Assembly: GCF_007677875.1 (NCBI RefSeq)
Contig: NZ_VEDO01000002.1
Span: 310,001 to 374,000 of the forward strand
Reading direction: 5' to 3'
DNA length: 64,000 nucleotides
Source of the DNA: Variovorax boronicumulans
GTDB taxonomy: Bacteria; Pseudomonadota; Gammaproteobacteria; Burkholderiales; Burkholderiaceae_C
Part shown: positions 52,466 through 62,219 of the stretch, piece by piece
How the letters are laid out: every line of letters starts with the position of its first letter
Position numbering within the stretch: the stretch's first letter is position 1
Translations under genes and position numbers: made by a program
Notes under the pieces: generated by a model
Seen by the model: only the letters and a program-made list of their open reading frames with translations
Told to the model about the DNA's origin: nothing
The model's database searches: none

Positions 52466-53410
52466 TCAGCCCACCGCCTTGATGCTGCCCGCCCGCGCCG
52501 CCTGCGCCACCATGGCGGCCAGCGCGCAGGAGGCCAGCCGCCCCGTCTCGCCGTCGGCCCGGCTGGTCAGCACGATGGGCACCTTGGCGCCCAGCACGAT
52601 GCCGGCCGCGTAGGCGCCGGCCAGGAAGCTCAGGCTCTTGGCCAGCATGTTGCCGGCGTCCAGGTCCGGCACGATCAGCACGTTGGCGACGCCCGCCACG
52701 GGCGAGACGATGCCCTTGATGCGCGCAGCCTCGGGGTCGATGGCGTTGTCCATGGCCAGCGGTCCGTCCAGCACGGCGCCCGTGATCTGGTCGCGGTCGG
52801 CCATCTTGCACAGCGCCGCCGCATCCAGCGTGGACGGCACGCGCGGGTTCACGGTCTCCATGGCCGAGAGCAGGGCCACGCGCACGGCCGGAAAGCGCAG
52901 CGCGTGCGCCAGGTCGATCGCGTTCTGCACGATGTCGACCTTCTCTTCCAGCGTGGGTGCGATGTTGACGGCCGCATCGCTGATGACGAGCGGCTGCGGA
53001 TGGCCCGGCACGTCCATCACGAAGCAGTGGCTGATGCGCCGGCCGGTGTGCAGCCCGCCTTCGCGCCGCACCACCGCACCCATCAACTCGTCCGTGTGCA
53101 GGCTGCCCTTCATGAGCGCGTCGGCGCGGCCCTCGTGCACGAGCGCCACGGCGGCCTCGGCGGCGGCATGGCTGTGCGGCGCTTCGATGCATTCCACGCC
53201 CGCCAGGTCCGCACCCAGCGCCTGCGCGGCGGCATCGATCCGCGCACGCGGGCCCACCAGCAGCGGCGTGATGAGGCCCAGCCGCGCGGCCTCCAGCGCG
53301 GCCTGCAGCGCCACGGCGTTGGCCGGGTGCACGACCGCCATGCGCAGCGGTGGCAGCGCGCGGGCGGCGGCGATCAGGCGGTCGTAGTGCGGGTGCGTGG
53401 GTTCGTTCAT
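52466..53410 (-). CDS. phosphate acetyl/butyryltransferase family protein
   Basis: A 314-residue phosphotransacylase of the PTA_PTB family, exchanging CoA and phosphate on an acyl group. Segments include [59 protein letters not shown] and [14 protein letters not shown]. It lacks the enoyl-CoA hydratase domain found in bifunctional relatives and the long N-terminus of Pta. An acetate/propionate kinase gene is not adjacent. Probably used in acyl-phosphate recycling or phasin/PHB-linked metabolism; exact acyl group unknown. Confidence 0.87.
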   Translation of the reverse strand: MNEPTHPHYDRLIAAARALPPLRMAVVHPANAVALQAALEAARLGLITPLLVGPRARIDAAAQALGADLAGVECIEAPHSHAAAEAAVALVHEGRADALMKGSLHTDELMGAVVRREGGLHTGRRISHCFVMDVPGHPQPLVISDAAVNIAPTLEEKVDIVQNAIDLAHALRFPAVRVALLSAMETVNPRVPSTLDAAALCKMADRDQITGAVLDGPLAMDNAIDPEAARIKGIVSPVAGVANVLIVPDLDAGNMLAKSLSFLAGAYAAGIVLGAKVPIVLTSRADGETGRLASCALAAMVAQAARAGSIKAVG

Positions 53411-53588
53411 GGTCGGCTGGGGCCTTCGGTGGCAGGGGGCGGCGGCTGGGCAGCGCCGGCCGCCGCAGTGTAGGCCGCGCTGCGCGGGCCGCCGGCCTGG
53501 CACTGCGCCACAGGCGCAGCGGCGCATCTGTGCGCATCCGGCAGGCGGCCGTCCGCCGCGCGGCAGGCTGGCTCGGCCGTGCCCGCGG

Positions 53589-56126
53589 CTACGGCGCCCG
53601 CGCGGCGGGCGCATCCCCGTCCGCCGCCACCGGCGCAGTGCCCAGCAGCCGCACCTCGCGCTGCGGGAACGGGATGGCCACGCCCGCGGTGTCCAGTGCC
53701 GCCAGCACGCGCACCAGCAGCGCGCTGCGCACGGCCACCCAGTCGTTCACGTCGCGCGTCCACACGCGCAGCGCGCAGTTCAGCGCGCTGTCGCCCAGGC
53801 CCGTCATCACCGCCACGGGCTCGGGCGTGGACGCCACGCCCGGCGTGCCGCGTGCCGTCTCCACCAGCAGGGCCAGCACCTGCGCCGGGTCGGAACCGTA
53901 GGCCACGCCCACCGGCACCTCGATGCGGCGGCTGCGGTCGAACAGCGTCCAGTTCACGAGGTTGCCGCCCAGCAGCACGCCGTTGGGCACCACCACGTCG
54001 GCGCCCTCGAAGGTGCGCAGCGTGGTGGCGCGCAGGCCGATCTCGCGCACCGTGCCCGAGATGCCCGCCGCCTCCACGATGTCGCCGGGCTGGATGGGCC
54101 GCTCGAACATCAGCACCAGGCCCGACACGAAATGGTTGACCACGTTCTGCAGCCCGAAGCCGATGCCCACGCCCAGCGCGCCGAACACCAGCGTGAGCTG
54201 GCTGACCTTGAAGCCTGCGGCCGACAGCGCCACCAGGAAGCCCAGCACCAGCACACCGTAGTAGCTCAGCGTGGCGATGCTGTTGCCCACGCCGCGCGGC
54301 AGCCGCGCGTGCCCGTGCAGCTCCTCGCGCAGCAGGCCGCGCACGCCGCGGGCGGCCCACCAGGCCAGCCACACCGCCAGCACGAAGACCAGCACGTCGC
54401 CCAGGTGGATGGAGACCTCGCCCACCTCCACGCCGACGCCCAGCACCGCAGCGCCCAACTGCTGCGCCGGCCGCAGCACGCGCAGCCGCTCCATGGTGTA
54501 GGCCAGCCAGCCCAGCGCGGCGACCAGCATCAGCACGCGCCGGCAGGCCGCCAGCAGCTGCGGCGCGTGCTGCTGCACGGCGCGCCGGCGCGCAAGCTCG
54601 GGCTGGCGCAGCAGCGCATGCACCAGGCCCAGGCTGGCCGCCACGGCGGCGTAGAGCATCAGCGCGAAGTAGCCGCTGTCGATCACGCCGCTGGTCAGCG
54701 TCTCCGACAGCGTGACGTTGCCGCCCAGGTTGCAGGCCGCCGAGATGCCCAGCAGCACCAGCACCAGCCAGCCGGCCCAGTGCCCGGCCTGGCGCAGACG
54801 CCCCTCGGGCGCACCGGGCGTGCCGGACGCAGCGGGCGCACCCCTCGCCAAGGCCATCCGCGCGATGGCGCGCTGCATCTGCCAGGTGAGCCCCAGCGCC
54901 AGCAGCGTCAGCGCCAGCAGGTACAGGCGGTACAGGCCGGGGCTGCCCGACAGCAGGCCGCCCAGCCGGTCGGCCAGGTACAGGCCGATGGCCACGTGGG
55001 GCCAGTGGCCCAGGGCCTGCAGCACGCCGGCCGGCAGCAGCCGCAGCACCGGCACCAGCGCCACCAGCAGGGCGGCCTCGGCCACCAGCAGCGGCGCATC
55101 CGGCTCCAGCACCAGCACCGCCAGCATGGACAGCAGCAGCCAGGTGGACACGGGCCGGCGCAGCGCGCGCTCCACATGCAGGTCGCCGGGCCGGGCCGCG
55201 GGCCGGCTGCGCCAGGTCAGCCACAGGACCAGCGGCAGCAGCAACAGCTCGAGCAGCCGCAGCGCCTGCACGTTGCTGCTGGCATCGGCCTGGTAATCGG
55301 CGGCGAAGCGCGTCTCGATGCCCAGGCTGCGCTCCATCTGCTCCACCGCCTGCCCCGGCGTGCCCAGCGCGGGCCACTCTTCCCACAGTGGCGGCACGTC
55401 GCGCCGCAGCAGCCGGCGGTCGATCTCGTCGATGGCGGCCTCGGTGGCGGCGCCGCCGGCCTGGATGCGCGCCTTGAGTTCGCTGGCACGCTGGTGCAGC
55501 GCCACCTGCTGGTCCAGCGCGTTGGAGAGCGCGGCCTCTGTCGCGCCGAGCGCGTCCAGCATGGCCTGCACGCGCGTGGCCAGCACGGCCGGCAGGTTGT
55601 CGAGCAAGCCCTCGGCCCGCGTGGCCGCCCAGGCCGCGCGGCGCTGCGCGAGCTGGGCCAGCAGCTCGCCATAGGGCGACAGGCTGCGCTGCGCGCGCGC
55701 CTGCCAGGCGTCGAAGCGGCGTTCGTCGAACTGCCAGTGCCGGCCCAGGCTCTCCAGCCGCATCACCGGCAGATCGGACAGCGCCACGCCCCCGCTGGCG
55801 CGCTGCTTGCCGTCCACGGCCGCGGCGATGCTTTCCAGCGCCTGGGCCAGGGCGGGCGTGGGGTCGGGCGCTGCCAGCAGCTGGCGCGCGCGGTCGACCA
55901 GGCCCTGGTCTTCGTCGGCGCGGGCCAGGATGGCGCCGACCGGGATTGGCGCCACCCCGCCGGCCCCTGGTGCGGCAGGCGGTGCCGCGGCGCTGGCAGC
56001 AGCCGGTGGCTGCTGGGCCGTGGCCGGCCAGGGCGCCAGCCAGGCGGCCAGCCACAGCAGGCCGCAGAGCAGGCGGGCGCGGGTGCCTGCGGAGGGGGAG
56101 AAAAGGGCGCGGGCAGATGTCGGCAT
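53589..56126 (-). CDS. MscS family mechanosensitive channel (large, KefA/YbiO-like)
   Basis: An 845-residue protein. A signal peptide (ends LAPWPATAQ) leads to a periplasmic helical domain with DUF3772-like features (about 60-290). About ten membrane segments follow. The MscS pore helix and beta domain lie at about 610-800: FKVSQLTLVFGALGVGIGFG, NVVNHFVSGLVLMFERPIQP and VEAAGISGTVREIGLRATTL. Long family members protect against hypo-osmotic shock. Ala/Pro-rich ends flank the core. Confidence 0.92.
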   Translation of the reverse strand: MPTSARALFSPSAGTRARLLCGLLWLAAWLAPWPATAQQPPAAASAAAPPAAPGAGGVAPIPVGAILARADEDQGLVDRARQLLAAPDPTPALAQALESIAAAVDGKQRASGGVALSDLPVMRLESLGRHWQFDERRFDAWQARAQRSLSPYGELLAQLAQRRAAWAATRAEGLLDNLPAVLATRVQAMLDALGATEAALSNALDQQVALHQRASELKARIQAGGAATEAAIDEIDRRLLRRDVPPLWEEWPALGTPGQAVEQMERSLGIETRFAADYQADASSNVQALRLLELLLLPLVLWLTWRSRPAARPGDLHVERALRRPVSTWLLLSMLAVLVLEPDAPLLVAEAALLVALVPVLRLLPAGVLQALGHWPHVAIGLYLADRLGGLLSGSPGLYRLYLLALTLLALGLTWQMQRAIARMALARGAPAASGTPGAPEGRLRQAGHWAGWLVLVLLGISAACNLGGNVTLSETLTSGVIDSGYFALMLYAAVAASLGLVHALLRQPELARRRAVQQHAPQLLAACRRVLMLVAALGWLAYTMERLRVLRPAQQLGAAVLGVGVEVGEVSIHLGDVLVFVLAVWLAWWAARGVRGLLREELHGHARLPRGVGNSIATLSYYGVLVLGFLVALSAAGFKVSQLTLVFGALGVGIGFGLQNVVNHFVSGLVLMFERPIQPGDIVEAAGISGTVREIGLRATTLRTFEGADVVVPNGVLLGGNLVNWTLFDRSRRIEVPVGVAYGSDPAQVLALLVETARGTPGVASTPEPVAVMTGLGDSALNCALRVWTRDVNDWVAVRSALLVRVLAALDTAGVAIPFPQREVRLLGTAPVAADGDAPAARAP

Positions 56127-56197
56127 GGGCGGCCCGCAGTATGCGTTGGCCGCGCGCCGCGCCGCCGGGCGGTGCGCCCGCCAGCGGGCCGGGCGCC

Positions 56198-56629
56198 TCA
56201 GGCCGGCTGCGCCGCGGCCGAGGCGGGCAGGCCGAACACGCGGTCGAAGCCCCAGTTGAAGACGAAGGTGTAGACCAGGAAGAACAGCAGCAGGGCGGCG
56301 TCGTAGAGGAAGGCCTCCCACAGCCCCACGCCCAGGTACCAGGCGAACACCGGCACGAGGATGAAGGCCAACCCGCCCTCGAAGCCCAGCGCATGGGCGA
56401 TGCGGCGCTGGAGCGAGCGCCCGCGCACGGCCTGGCGCTTCTCCCAGGCCTCGAACAGCGTGTTGAACACCAGGTTCCAGGCGATGGCGATAGCCGAGGC
56501 GATGGTGGCCAGCACCGTGGACTGCCCCGCGCCCGCACCGGACATGGCGGCCAGCCCCACGCTGGCACACAGGATGGCGATCCCTTCGTAGAGGGTGACG
56601 TAGACGATCTTGCGTTGAATGCCTTGCAT
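56198..56629 (-). CDS. PACE family efflux transporter
   Basis: A 143-residue protein of the proteobacterial antimicrobial compound efflux family (two bacterial transmembrane pair domains, AceI-like). Family residues are visible: IVYVTLYEGIAI, AIAWNLVFNTLFEAWEKR, GFEGGLAFILVPVFAWYLGV and FVFNWGFDRVFGLPAS, with the conserved membrane glutamate early in helix 1. It should export cationic biocides such as chlorhexidine or polyamines. The ATG at 56629 faces a LysR gene at 56702, like the AceR-AceI pair. Confidence 0.92.
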   Translation of the reverse strand: MQGIQRKIVYVTLYEGIAILCASVGLAAMSGAGAGQSTVLATIASAIAIAWNLVFNTLFEAWEKRQAVRGRSLQRRIAHALGFEGGLAFILVPVFAWYLGVGLWEAFLYDAALLLFFLVYTFVFNWGFDRVFGLPASAAAQPA

Positions 56630-56701
56630 GGCCGGCACTGTATGGCGCGCCGGCTGAAAGAAAAAGTCAACTCATGTCAGCGCAGCTGATAGATTGCGGC
56701 C

Positions 56702-57598
56702 ATGGTGTTCACTTCCGACAACGTTCTGCTGTTCCTGGCGGTGCTCGACCAGGGTTCGTTCTCCGCCGCCGCCCGTTCGCTGGGCCGTGTGCCCTCGGCC
56801 GTCAGCATGGCGATCGCCAACCTGGAGGCCGAGCTGGCCATCCCTCTCTTCGACCGCAGCGGCCGCGAGCCCCAGCCCACGGCCGCTGCGCGCGCGCTGG
56901 AGCCGCAGGCCCGGCAGCTCGCGCAGCAGCTGCGCGCGCTCGACGCGCATGCGCTGGCGCTCACGCAGGGGCTGGAGGAGCGGCTCACGCTGGCCATCAC
57001 GCCCGAGCTGCTGTCGGCGCGCTGGACTGGCCCGCTCGCGCAGCTGGCGGCCGAGCACCCGCTGCTCGACGTGGAGGTGCTGGTCTCGCCCCAGGCCGAT
57101 GCGCTGGCCATGCTGCACACGGGCCGCGCGCAGCTGGCCCTGGTGTTCGAGCGCCCGCGGCTGGACGGGCGCGAGGCCTTCCGCCAGGTCGGCAACGAGA
57201 CGCTGCTGGCCGTGGTGGCGCCCGGCCATGGTTTGCTGGGGGAGGCTGATCAGCCGGGCGGCCTGGGCGCGCTGCAGCTGGCGAACGCGCGCCAGATCGT
57301 GATCGCGGGCCGCGACGCCGGCGTGGCCGACCCGCGCGTGGTGTTCGGCCGCCACGTGTGGCACACCGACAGCCCCGAGGCCGCGATGAGCCTGCTGGAA
57401 GCCGGCCTCGGCTGGGGCTGGCTGCCGACCAGCCTGGTGCAGGAGCGGCTGGACCGCGGGCGGCTCGTGGCCTTGCCGCTCAAGACGCTGGACAACGGGA
57501 TGGCGCTCTGCGTGGACGTGGTGTGGTCGGGGGAGAGGCCGTTGGGGTTGGGGGGGAGGGCCTTGGTGGAGGGTATGGCGCGGGCTAGGTCGGGATAG
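56702..57598 (+). CDS. LysR family transcriptional regulator, AceR-like
   Basis: A 298-residue LysR regulator starting MVFTSDNVLLFLAVLDQGSF with recognition helix VPSAVSMAIANLEAELAIPL. The effector domain has the usual hinge and a C-terminal GLGWGWLPTSLVQERLDRGR. It is divergent from the PACE transporter with 72 bp between starts, matching the known AceR/AceI organisation, so it probably activates that gene in response to the exported compound. Confidence 0.9.
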   Translation: MVFTSDNVLLFLAVLDQGSFSAAARSLGRVPSAVSMAIANLEAELAIPLFDRSGREPQPTAAARALEPQARQLAQQLRALDAHALALTQGLEERLTLAITPELLSARWTGPLAQLAAEHPLLDVEVLVSPQADALAMLHTGRAQLALVFERPRLDGREAFRQVGNETLLAVVAPGHGLLGEADQPGGLGALQLANARQIVIAGRDAGVADPRVVFGRHVWHTDSPEAAMSLLEAGLGWGWLPTSLVQERLDRGRLVALPLKTLDNGMALCVDVVWSGERPLGLGGRALVEGMARARSG

Positions 57599-58297
57599 GT
57601 TAGGGGTCAGCAGACGGCGTCGTTTTCTTGTCGCTGCGGGTGTGATGGTGTTGATTCGCCGCAGGGCCGACTAAGACGGTTTGGCCGCGGGAGATTCGTA
57701 CGGCAAAGCCAGGTTTTGATCTCCAGCAATACTGTTAACTGTCGCTTCAGGGGCTGCGATAGGGCAGCTTCGAGCCAATGCCTGCAGCAGCCTTCATGCC
57801 TTTTGTCGCGCTCCCATAAATCGCATACTTCTAACAATATCGCCTTGATCTTGCCCGCCGCGGAGTTGCCGACTATCAGGCGAGATAGTGAATTTTCTTT
57901 TTCGACGCCTTGGCCTAATCTCTACGTCTTTCGACTGATGGTGAGGAGCGCATTAGCGCCGCGCCATCTAGGAGTAGAGGCAGAAGAAACGCTTCAACCG
58001 ATGCTGATCGATATCTATCGGATGCGCGCTCGGAATTGCAGGACAGGCTTCCTCTGATCTTCTGCGCAGTGCGACCTAGTTCTAGCATTAAGTAGCCAGA
58101 ATTGTGTGGAGAACGGTTCTTCGCTTGCGTATGCCAAGCCTGCGTATGTACGCAAATGCTGAAAGTCAATGACTCGATCACAGGCGTACACAAGATGTAT
58201 TAGGCACAAGAGTCGTCATATCTCTCCCCGCAAATGGATGATTGCGAAATCCATGGTGGGTCATTGACGGTTGTTTGGCTAAGGCGTCGTCTGCGCA
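57599..58297. other. gene-poor stretch at the left edge of the accessory island
   Basis: About 700 bases of mixed, falling GC content with only short open frames in all six frames. No gene, RNA, IS end or attC site could be recognised. It marks the transition from the high-GC host chromosome to the low-GC island. Confidence 0.45.
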
Positions 58298-58762
58298 CTA
58301 ATTCTGCATCAATAGACTGCGGGCAATCACAGAGGCCTGACTAGCCGCGGTCAAGAATGCCTTGTCGTTTGTTTCAAGATATGAATCAATCATCGACCGC
58401 GAAAAATCCAACGCCTTGGCGACGCCCGCAGCAAGAATCAATTTTTTCTCTGGCAAATCACCTCGTTTCTGCAACTCAAAGTCAGTAGCCAGAGCCTCTT
58501 CCTCCAAGCGATGAAGCCTTTTCGATACTTCGAAAAGCTCGGACTTAATTTGAAACCGAACCTCGCTATCGGCGAGTCTTGCGCGCTCCGCCCGTATGTG
58601 CATCGAACGCAAAGCCGCTGCCAACTGAGTCAACTCCTCGTCATAGCGAGGTTGGGCTGTCGACACCAAAGAGAAAACCAGCAAAACACAGGCAAGAAGG
58701 TGGCGGACGATGTTTCGCCAAGAAAAATCTGTCGGCGCTCCGAGTGCGGCTATATTAGCCAA
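58298..58762 (-). CDS. hypothetical exported protein
   Basis: A 154-residue frame from a TTG start at 58762. A signal-peptide-like segment (RHLLACVLLVFSLVSTAQ) lies at residues 20-37 and is followed by a helical, charged region (LRSMHIRAERARLADSEVRF) rich in Arg/Glu. No family was recognised. The start overlaps the 3' end of the upstream GIY-YIG-like gene by eight bases, suggesting coupled translation in the same cassette. Low GC relative to the chromosome. Confidence 0.5.
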   Translation of the reverse strand: MANIAALGAPTDFSWRNIVRHLLACVLLVFSLVSTAQPRYDEELTQLAAALRSMHIRAERARLADSEVRFQIKSELFEVSKRLHRLEEEALATDFELQKRGDLPEKKLILAAGVAKALDFSRSMIDSYLETNDKAFLTAASQASVIARSLLMQN

Positions 58763-59336
58763 TTGAACGCCCAGTCATTGCCGTATTCCACGACAGGAAA
58801 TCGCCGCTGCTCCGATTGCAAAGCCACCGTTCAACCGCAGCACACATGCCTTCTCCATCATCTCCAAGCGCTAGGAGGCCAGAAAGTGGCGCACCCAAAC
58901 GAGAAAGCTCCGAAGCAAGCGAGAGATCTTTGATGGTGCGAACTTCAACATCAACACTCGGATTAACAGTAGCCGCTATCTGCATATGCCGCCAACACTG
59001 ACTGTGAAACAGCTGATCTACGGGCAAACGGCTCATCGAGTCCGCGTCGTATGCTGGCGATGTCCGCCAACGGTGCTTGACGCCATTTCGTGAAATCCCA
59101 ACATATCGGACCGGGCCCGTCCCATGCCTTGCCATATATAGACAGGGCCCCTTATCTCGCCAAGCTGACTCGTTGAGTACGGAATAGTTGGCCTTAAGCC
59201 ATGGGCCAATCCGAGCGTCCCGCGGATTCCTCTCGATCTTTCGCTTCCACATTGGTGTTTCCAGTCGATGGATGCGAAGAACGGGAGTTGCAGCTTTAAA
59301 AATCGAGTTTGCGGCGTCGACTGCAGAGAGAGACAT
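58755..59336 (-). CDS. GIY-YIG-like hypothetical protein
   Basis: A 193-residue soluble protein. The central segment LYMARHGTGPVRYVGISRNG followed by KHRWRTSPAYD has the spacing of a GIY-YIG fold (here YMA and YVG) with the conserved arginine, so a nuclease-like domain is plausible but unproven. The ATG is 39 bases after the R' end of the minus-strand attC at 59375-59443, the usual place for a cassette gene. No second attC was found after it. Confidence 0.6.
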   Translation of the reverse strand: MSLSAVDAANSIFKAATPVLRIHRLETPMWKRKIERNPRDARIGPWLKANYSVLNESAWRDKGPCLYMARHGTGPVRYVGISRNGVKHRWRTSPAYDADSMSRLPVDQLFHSQCWRHMQIAATVNPSVDVEVRTIKDLSLASELSRLGAPLSGLLALGDDGEGMCAAVERWLCNRSSGDFLSWNTAMTGRSIG

Positions 59337-59374
59337 AAATTAATAAACGACGAGTTTTTTGTGGTGATTGTGGT

Positions 59375-59443
59375 GGCTAATGTTTGCCGTGAGAGGCGTC
59401 GCCCGGCTTGCCCGGTAACGTCCTCTCGATGGAAGGGTTAGGC
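59375..59443 (-). other. isolated attC site, opposite strand, far from intI
   Basis: The minus strand reads R'' GCCTAAC (59443-59437), arms CCATCGAGAGGACGTTACC, loop GGGCAAGCCGGG, GACGCCTCTCACGG, and R' ATTAGCC (59381-59375, first G lost to A). It is 69 bp, the same length and type as the attC at 11291-11359. It lies between the PIN gene and the GIY-YIG-like gene in cassette order. Confidence 0.82.
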
Positions 59444-59452
59444 CGATCTTGC

Positions 59453-60446
59453 TCAAAGCGGGAAGTCATCGTTGTCATCGGCAACTTCAGGCGATGGCGG
59501 TGCAAGAAGGACTTCTATCTGTTGAACGAGCTTGGGTTCGAGCTTGTCTTTGTGCTGAATGAGAACTGACCCTAAAATTCTGCACATCTGGATCTGTTGC
59601 AATCCACCCAACTTGGTTGTTCGAAAGAGGCGCAGCGAGGATGGTTGATGCTTGAGACAGAGTGAAGTCGCTGAATTTGGTTAGCTTCGCGACATATGTG
59701 TGAGTGAAGGCGAAGTTTGGACTCGTGACAAATTGCTTGATTGCCAGATCCTTTTCAAGCTCGCTTGCAAGCTTGATGTCTGGGAACTTCTCTTTGAAGA
59801 ACGAAGAGAGGCGCTTAAAGAAGTGGACCTCTTCTTCCTTCGTCTTGGACCACTCCTGCATCAAGAAGTCTTTGAACTTGGTTTCGTCCAGCGCCGAGGT
59901 GTAGTCGCGATCCTCTGTAACGAAGTAGATGGGCATGCCCACGGGAACAGCCTTCAAAAGAAGTTCCCAATTCAATGCATCCCCCAGAGAACCGTTTTTG
60001 CCGGGTGGATTGCCGATATCCACGCGGAGTCGAGCTTTCGCGACAGCGTCATTGTCTGTTTCGAGCTTAGTAGCGGCGTCGAAGAGTTGCTCGATTATTT
60101 CGTCTGCGCGTAGCTTCTTGGAGACAACGTCAGTTTGAAGTTTTAAGAGCAGCTGGGAGTGCGCCTGATCATATTGCTTTTGCAAATCGCGAAGCTTTTG
60201 ATACTCAACGTAGTCCTTGCACATCTGAGGGAAGTGCAGGTTCAGTTGTTGATCTTTAAGTCTCTTCACTGCATCAGCAATCTTCGCCTCTCGATTTCGG
60301 GTGAACTCGGCGACGACTTGGTCGGTAACGTACAGAGTCACAGTTTTCTGAGAAACCAGCACAGCCAGTTTCTTGAGTTCCTCTAAGTCGTCATTTGAGA
60401 GGTGATAGAAAGACAAGAATATGTTAGTGTCTATAAATAGGTGCAT
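59453..60446 (-). pseudogene. PIN domain gene with a frameshifted C-terminal tail
   Basis: From ATG at 60446 the frame reads MHLFIDTNIFLSFYHLSNDD, a PIN ribonuclease start with the first active-site aspartate, followed by a DUF4935-like helical region and the late acidic motif FVTEDRDYTSALDETKF. The present frame ends at 59487 (319 residues) with a nonsense-like tail. In the next frame the sequence reads LIQHKDKLEPKLVQQIEVLL and ends ADDNDDFPL with TGA at 59453-59455, ten bases before the attC. So the last about 38 residues were shifted out of frame near 59565. The PIN core is intact and could still be made. Confidence 0.7.
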
Positions 60447-60618
60447 GCTAAGACTCTGCGGACACTGAACTGCCCAAAGGTGTTGTATGTAGATCGTTAA
60501 TGAATTGTGAGCGAAATTTTGGAATCCGCTTTTCCTTTATTGCTTAGTCAAGTATCTGCTGTTGGGGGCTGACGGTAGCTTGAACTTCGAGGAAAAAAAT
60601 CCGAGCATAGATGCGTTG

Positions 60619-61536
60619 CTAGATTTCCCTTGTTCCGCGGCACCCGGTCGAATACGCCGAGCATCCCCAGAAATCTTTCCCCACTGACGCGCCCCTTTTT
60701 GCAATGCGCCGAACCATCGGTTTTGAGCATCGTGGGCAGTTCGGGCTGGCCGTGGCTTCCGTAGGCGTGTGGGGCCGCTGGCGTTGCGCTGCCGTGATTG
60801 GCTGTCCATCGGAAAACGGGTTGTTCGGCGAGCCAGGTTCGGCGGTGCGCGCCTTTGCCGCTTGCTGACTGCGGCCCTCCCCCAGCAACTGTGCCAAGGC
60901 TCGGCCATTGAGCAGGTGGATGTTCCTCCCGCTCGCAAACCCGGCCGCATCCTTTGTGAACCGTCCGGACGTGACCACAAAGCCACCGGCCACACCCTCC
61001 GCCGCCATGACCCCGTACAACTCACGGACCGTGGCCACACCCACCTTGAACGCCTTCCACTGCTTCCACTGCACGAAAAACTTCTCGCCGCCCTTGGTCA
61101 GCACGAGGTCCACGCCACGATCCGCGCCGCCACCGCCTGTCTCCCGCACGCCGTACCCGCGCCGCTTGAAACCTTCGCCGACCAGCATCTCGAATTCCTG
61201 CCACGACATGCCGTGCAGTGCATCAGCGCCAGATGCTTGAGAGGCCGTGTCGAACAGCGCCTTGCGTTTGCGCCGACGCAGGAACGACGCCAAGGCGCCC
61301 AGCAGGCAGATGAACGGAATGAGGTACTGGCCGCCTGTGGCGAGGCCCTGGATGAGCATGGTTGGATGGGCTTCGCTGAGCTGCTTGCCGGTTTGCACGG
61401 ATGGCAAGGGGCGGGTGGCGACGGCATGCAGCACTCCGTACGACACGCCCGCCAGCGCCACCCCGCCCCACCAGGGCAGCAGCGCCCCGAGGTCCATCAC
61501 ATCGTCGGCCGTGCTGGACTTGCGCCGTCTTCCCAT
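60619..61536 (-). CDS. membrane-anchored Mrr-like restriction endonuclease with zinc ribbon
   Basis: A 305-residue protein. Two hydrophobic segments (about 15-40 and 62-85) precede an Mrr_cat domain (about 108-215): MSWQEFEMLVGEGFKRRGYG, then GADRGVDLVLTKGGEKFFVQ and QWKQWK, which give the D and Q-x-K catalytic residues of the PD-(D/E)XK fold. RELYGVMAAEGVAGGFVVTS completes it. A C-terminal topoisomerase-type zinc ribbon follows (CPRCSKPMVRRIAKRGASVG, then FWGCSAYSTGC). Such proteins act in modified-DNA restriction or DNA quality control. High GC, unlike the genes next to it. Confidence 0.87.
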   Translation of the reverse strand: MGRRRKSSTADDVMDLGALLPWWGGVALAGVSYGVLHAVATRPLPSVQTGKQLSEAHPTMLIQGLATGGQYLIPFICLLGALASFLRRRKRKALFDTASQASGADALHGMSWQEFEMLVGEGFKRRGYGVRETGGGGADRGVDLVLTKGGEKFFVQWKQWKAFKVGVATVRELYGVMAAEGVAGGFVVTSGRFTKDAAGFASGRNIHLLNGRALAQLLGEGRSQQAAKARTAEPGSPNNPFSDGQPITAAQRQRPHTPTEATASPNCPRCSKPMVRRIAKRGASVGKDFWGCSAYSTGCRGTREI

Positions 61537-62219
61537 CGTTGCCTCTCCTTCACTGCTGATCTAGAAACGTTCTGAAACAATCCTACGCGCGATCTGCGCG
61601 GCGGTTGAAACCGACGCCGGCTCGGTGTCCGCCAATTGGTGGAGACGGCGCTTGCCAGCCGATCCGGCGCGTGGTGCGTGTAGGCGTCGGGTTCTGTGAT
61701 GGCAATGAAGGCACGGAGCTTGCGCGTTCCGGCCAGTTGCGCGTCCGCTGAACGTCGCTGCGCCGTATTTCGGCCGGCCGGCGCACAGTTCAACACGCTC
61801 GCCTGATGTTTCTCTAACTTAAGCGTTCGGGCGGCCGAACGCTGCGCGCGTCACCGTTCGAAAAACCGTTCGACGCCGAGCGTTGGCAACGTCGCCGCGG
61901 CGCCGCTTGCTATGTCTGCGCCCCGGGCGGCCGGCGCTTCCCGACCACCGCGCCGGGCCCAGCGTCAGCCCCTGGCTCTGCCGGTGCCAGCCTAGCGACG
62001 CGTGTCTGCACGCCGGCCGGTTCCCGCCCCCCGGACGAGCCGTCTTGGTCGGTGGCATGCCACGCAAACCGGGCGCTTCGCCCATGGCATGGATCGTGCG
62101 CTGCAGCACGCGAGGTTCTTTTCCTCAACAGAAGGGCTCCATGCGCACACCGTCGCGTCACGGCACGGTCCGCGGCGTGTGGCAGCTTGCCAAATCCAAC
62201 GTCAACGGAGGGATCAGGG
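61537..62219. other. intergenic region with an inverted repeat
   Basis: This 683-base gap has no convincing gene. A perfect eight-base stem GCGTTCGG/CCGAACGC with loop GCGG lies at 61823-61842, followed closely by two CCGTTCGA repeats (about 61854-61874). These could be regulatory sites or remnants of an element end; nothing more can be said. Confidence 0.4.

Noticed and set aside
53397-56670. Two long frames (958 and 1087 codons) overlapping the MscS gene
   Set aside because: Both are shadows of the mechanosensitive channel gene, which has family motifs, a signal peptide and correct membrane topology.
57915-58209. Short frames in the gap after the LysR gene
   Set aside because: No ribosome binding sites, codon use unlike either host or island genes, and no recognisable motifs.
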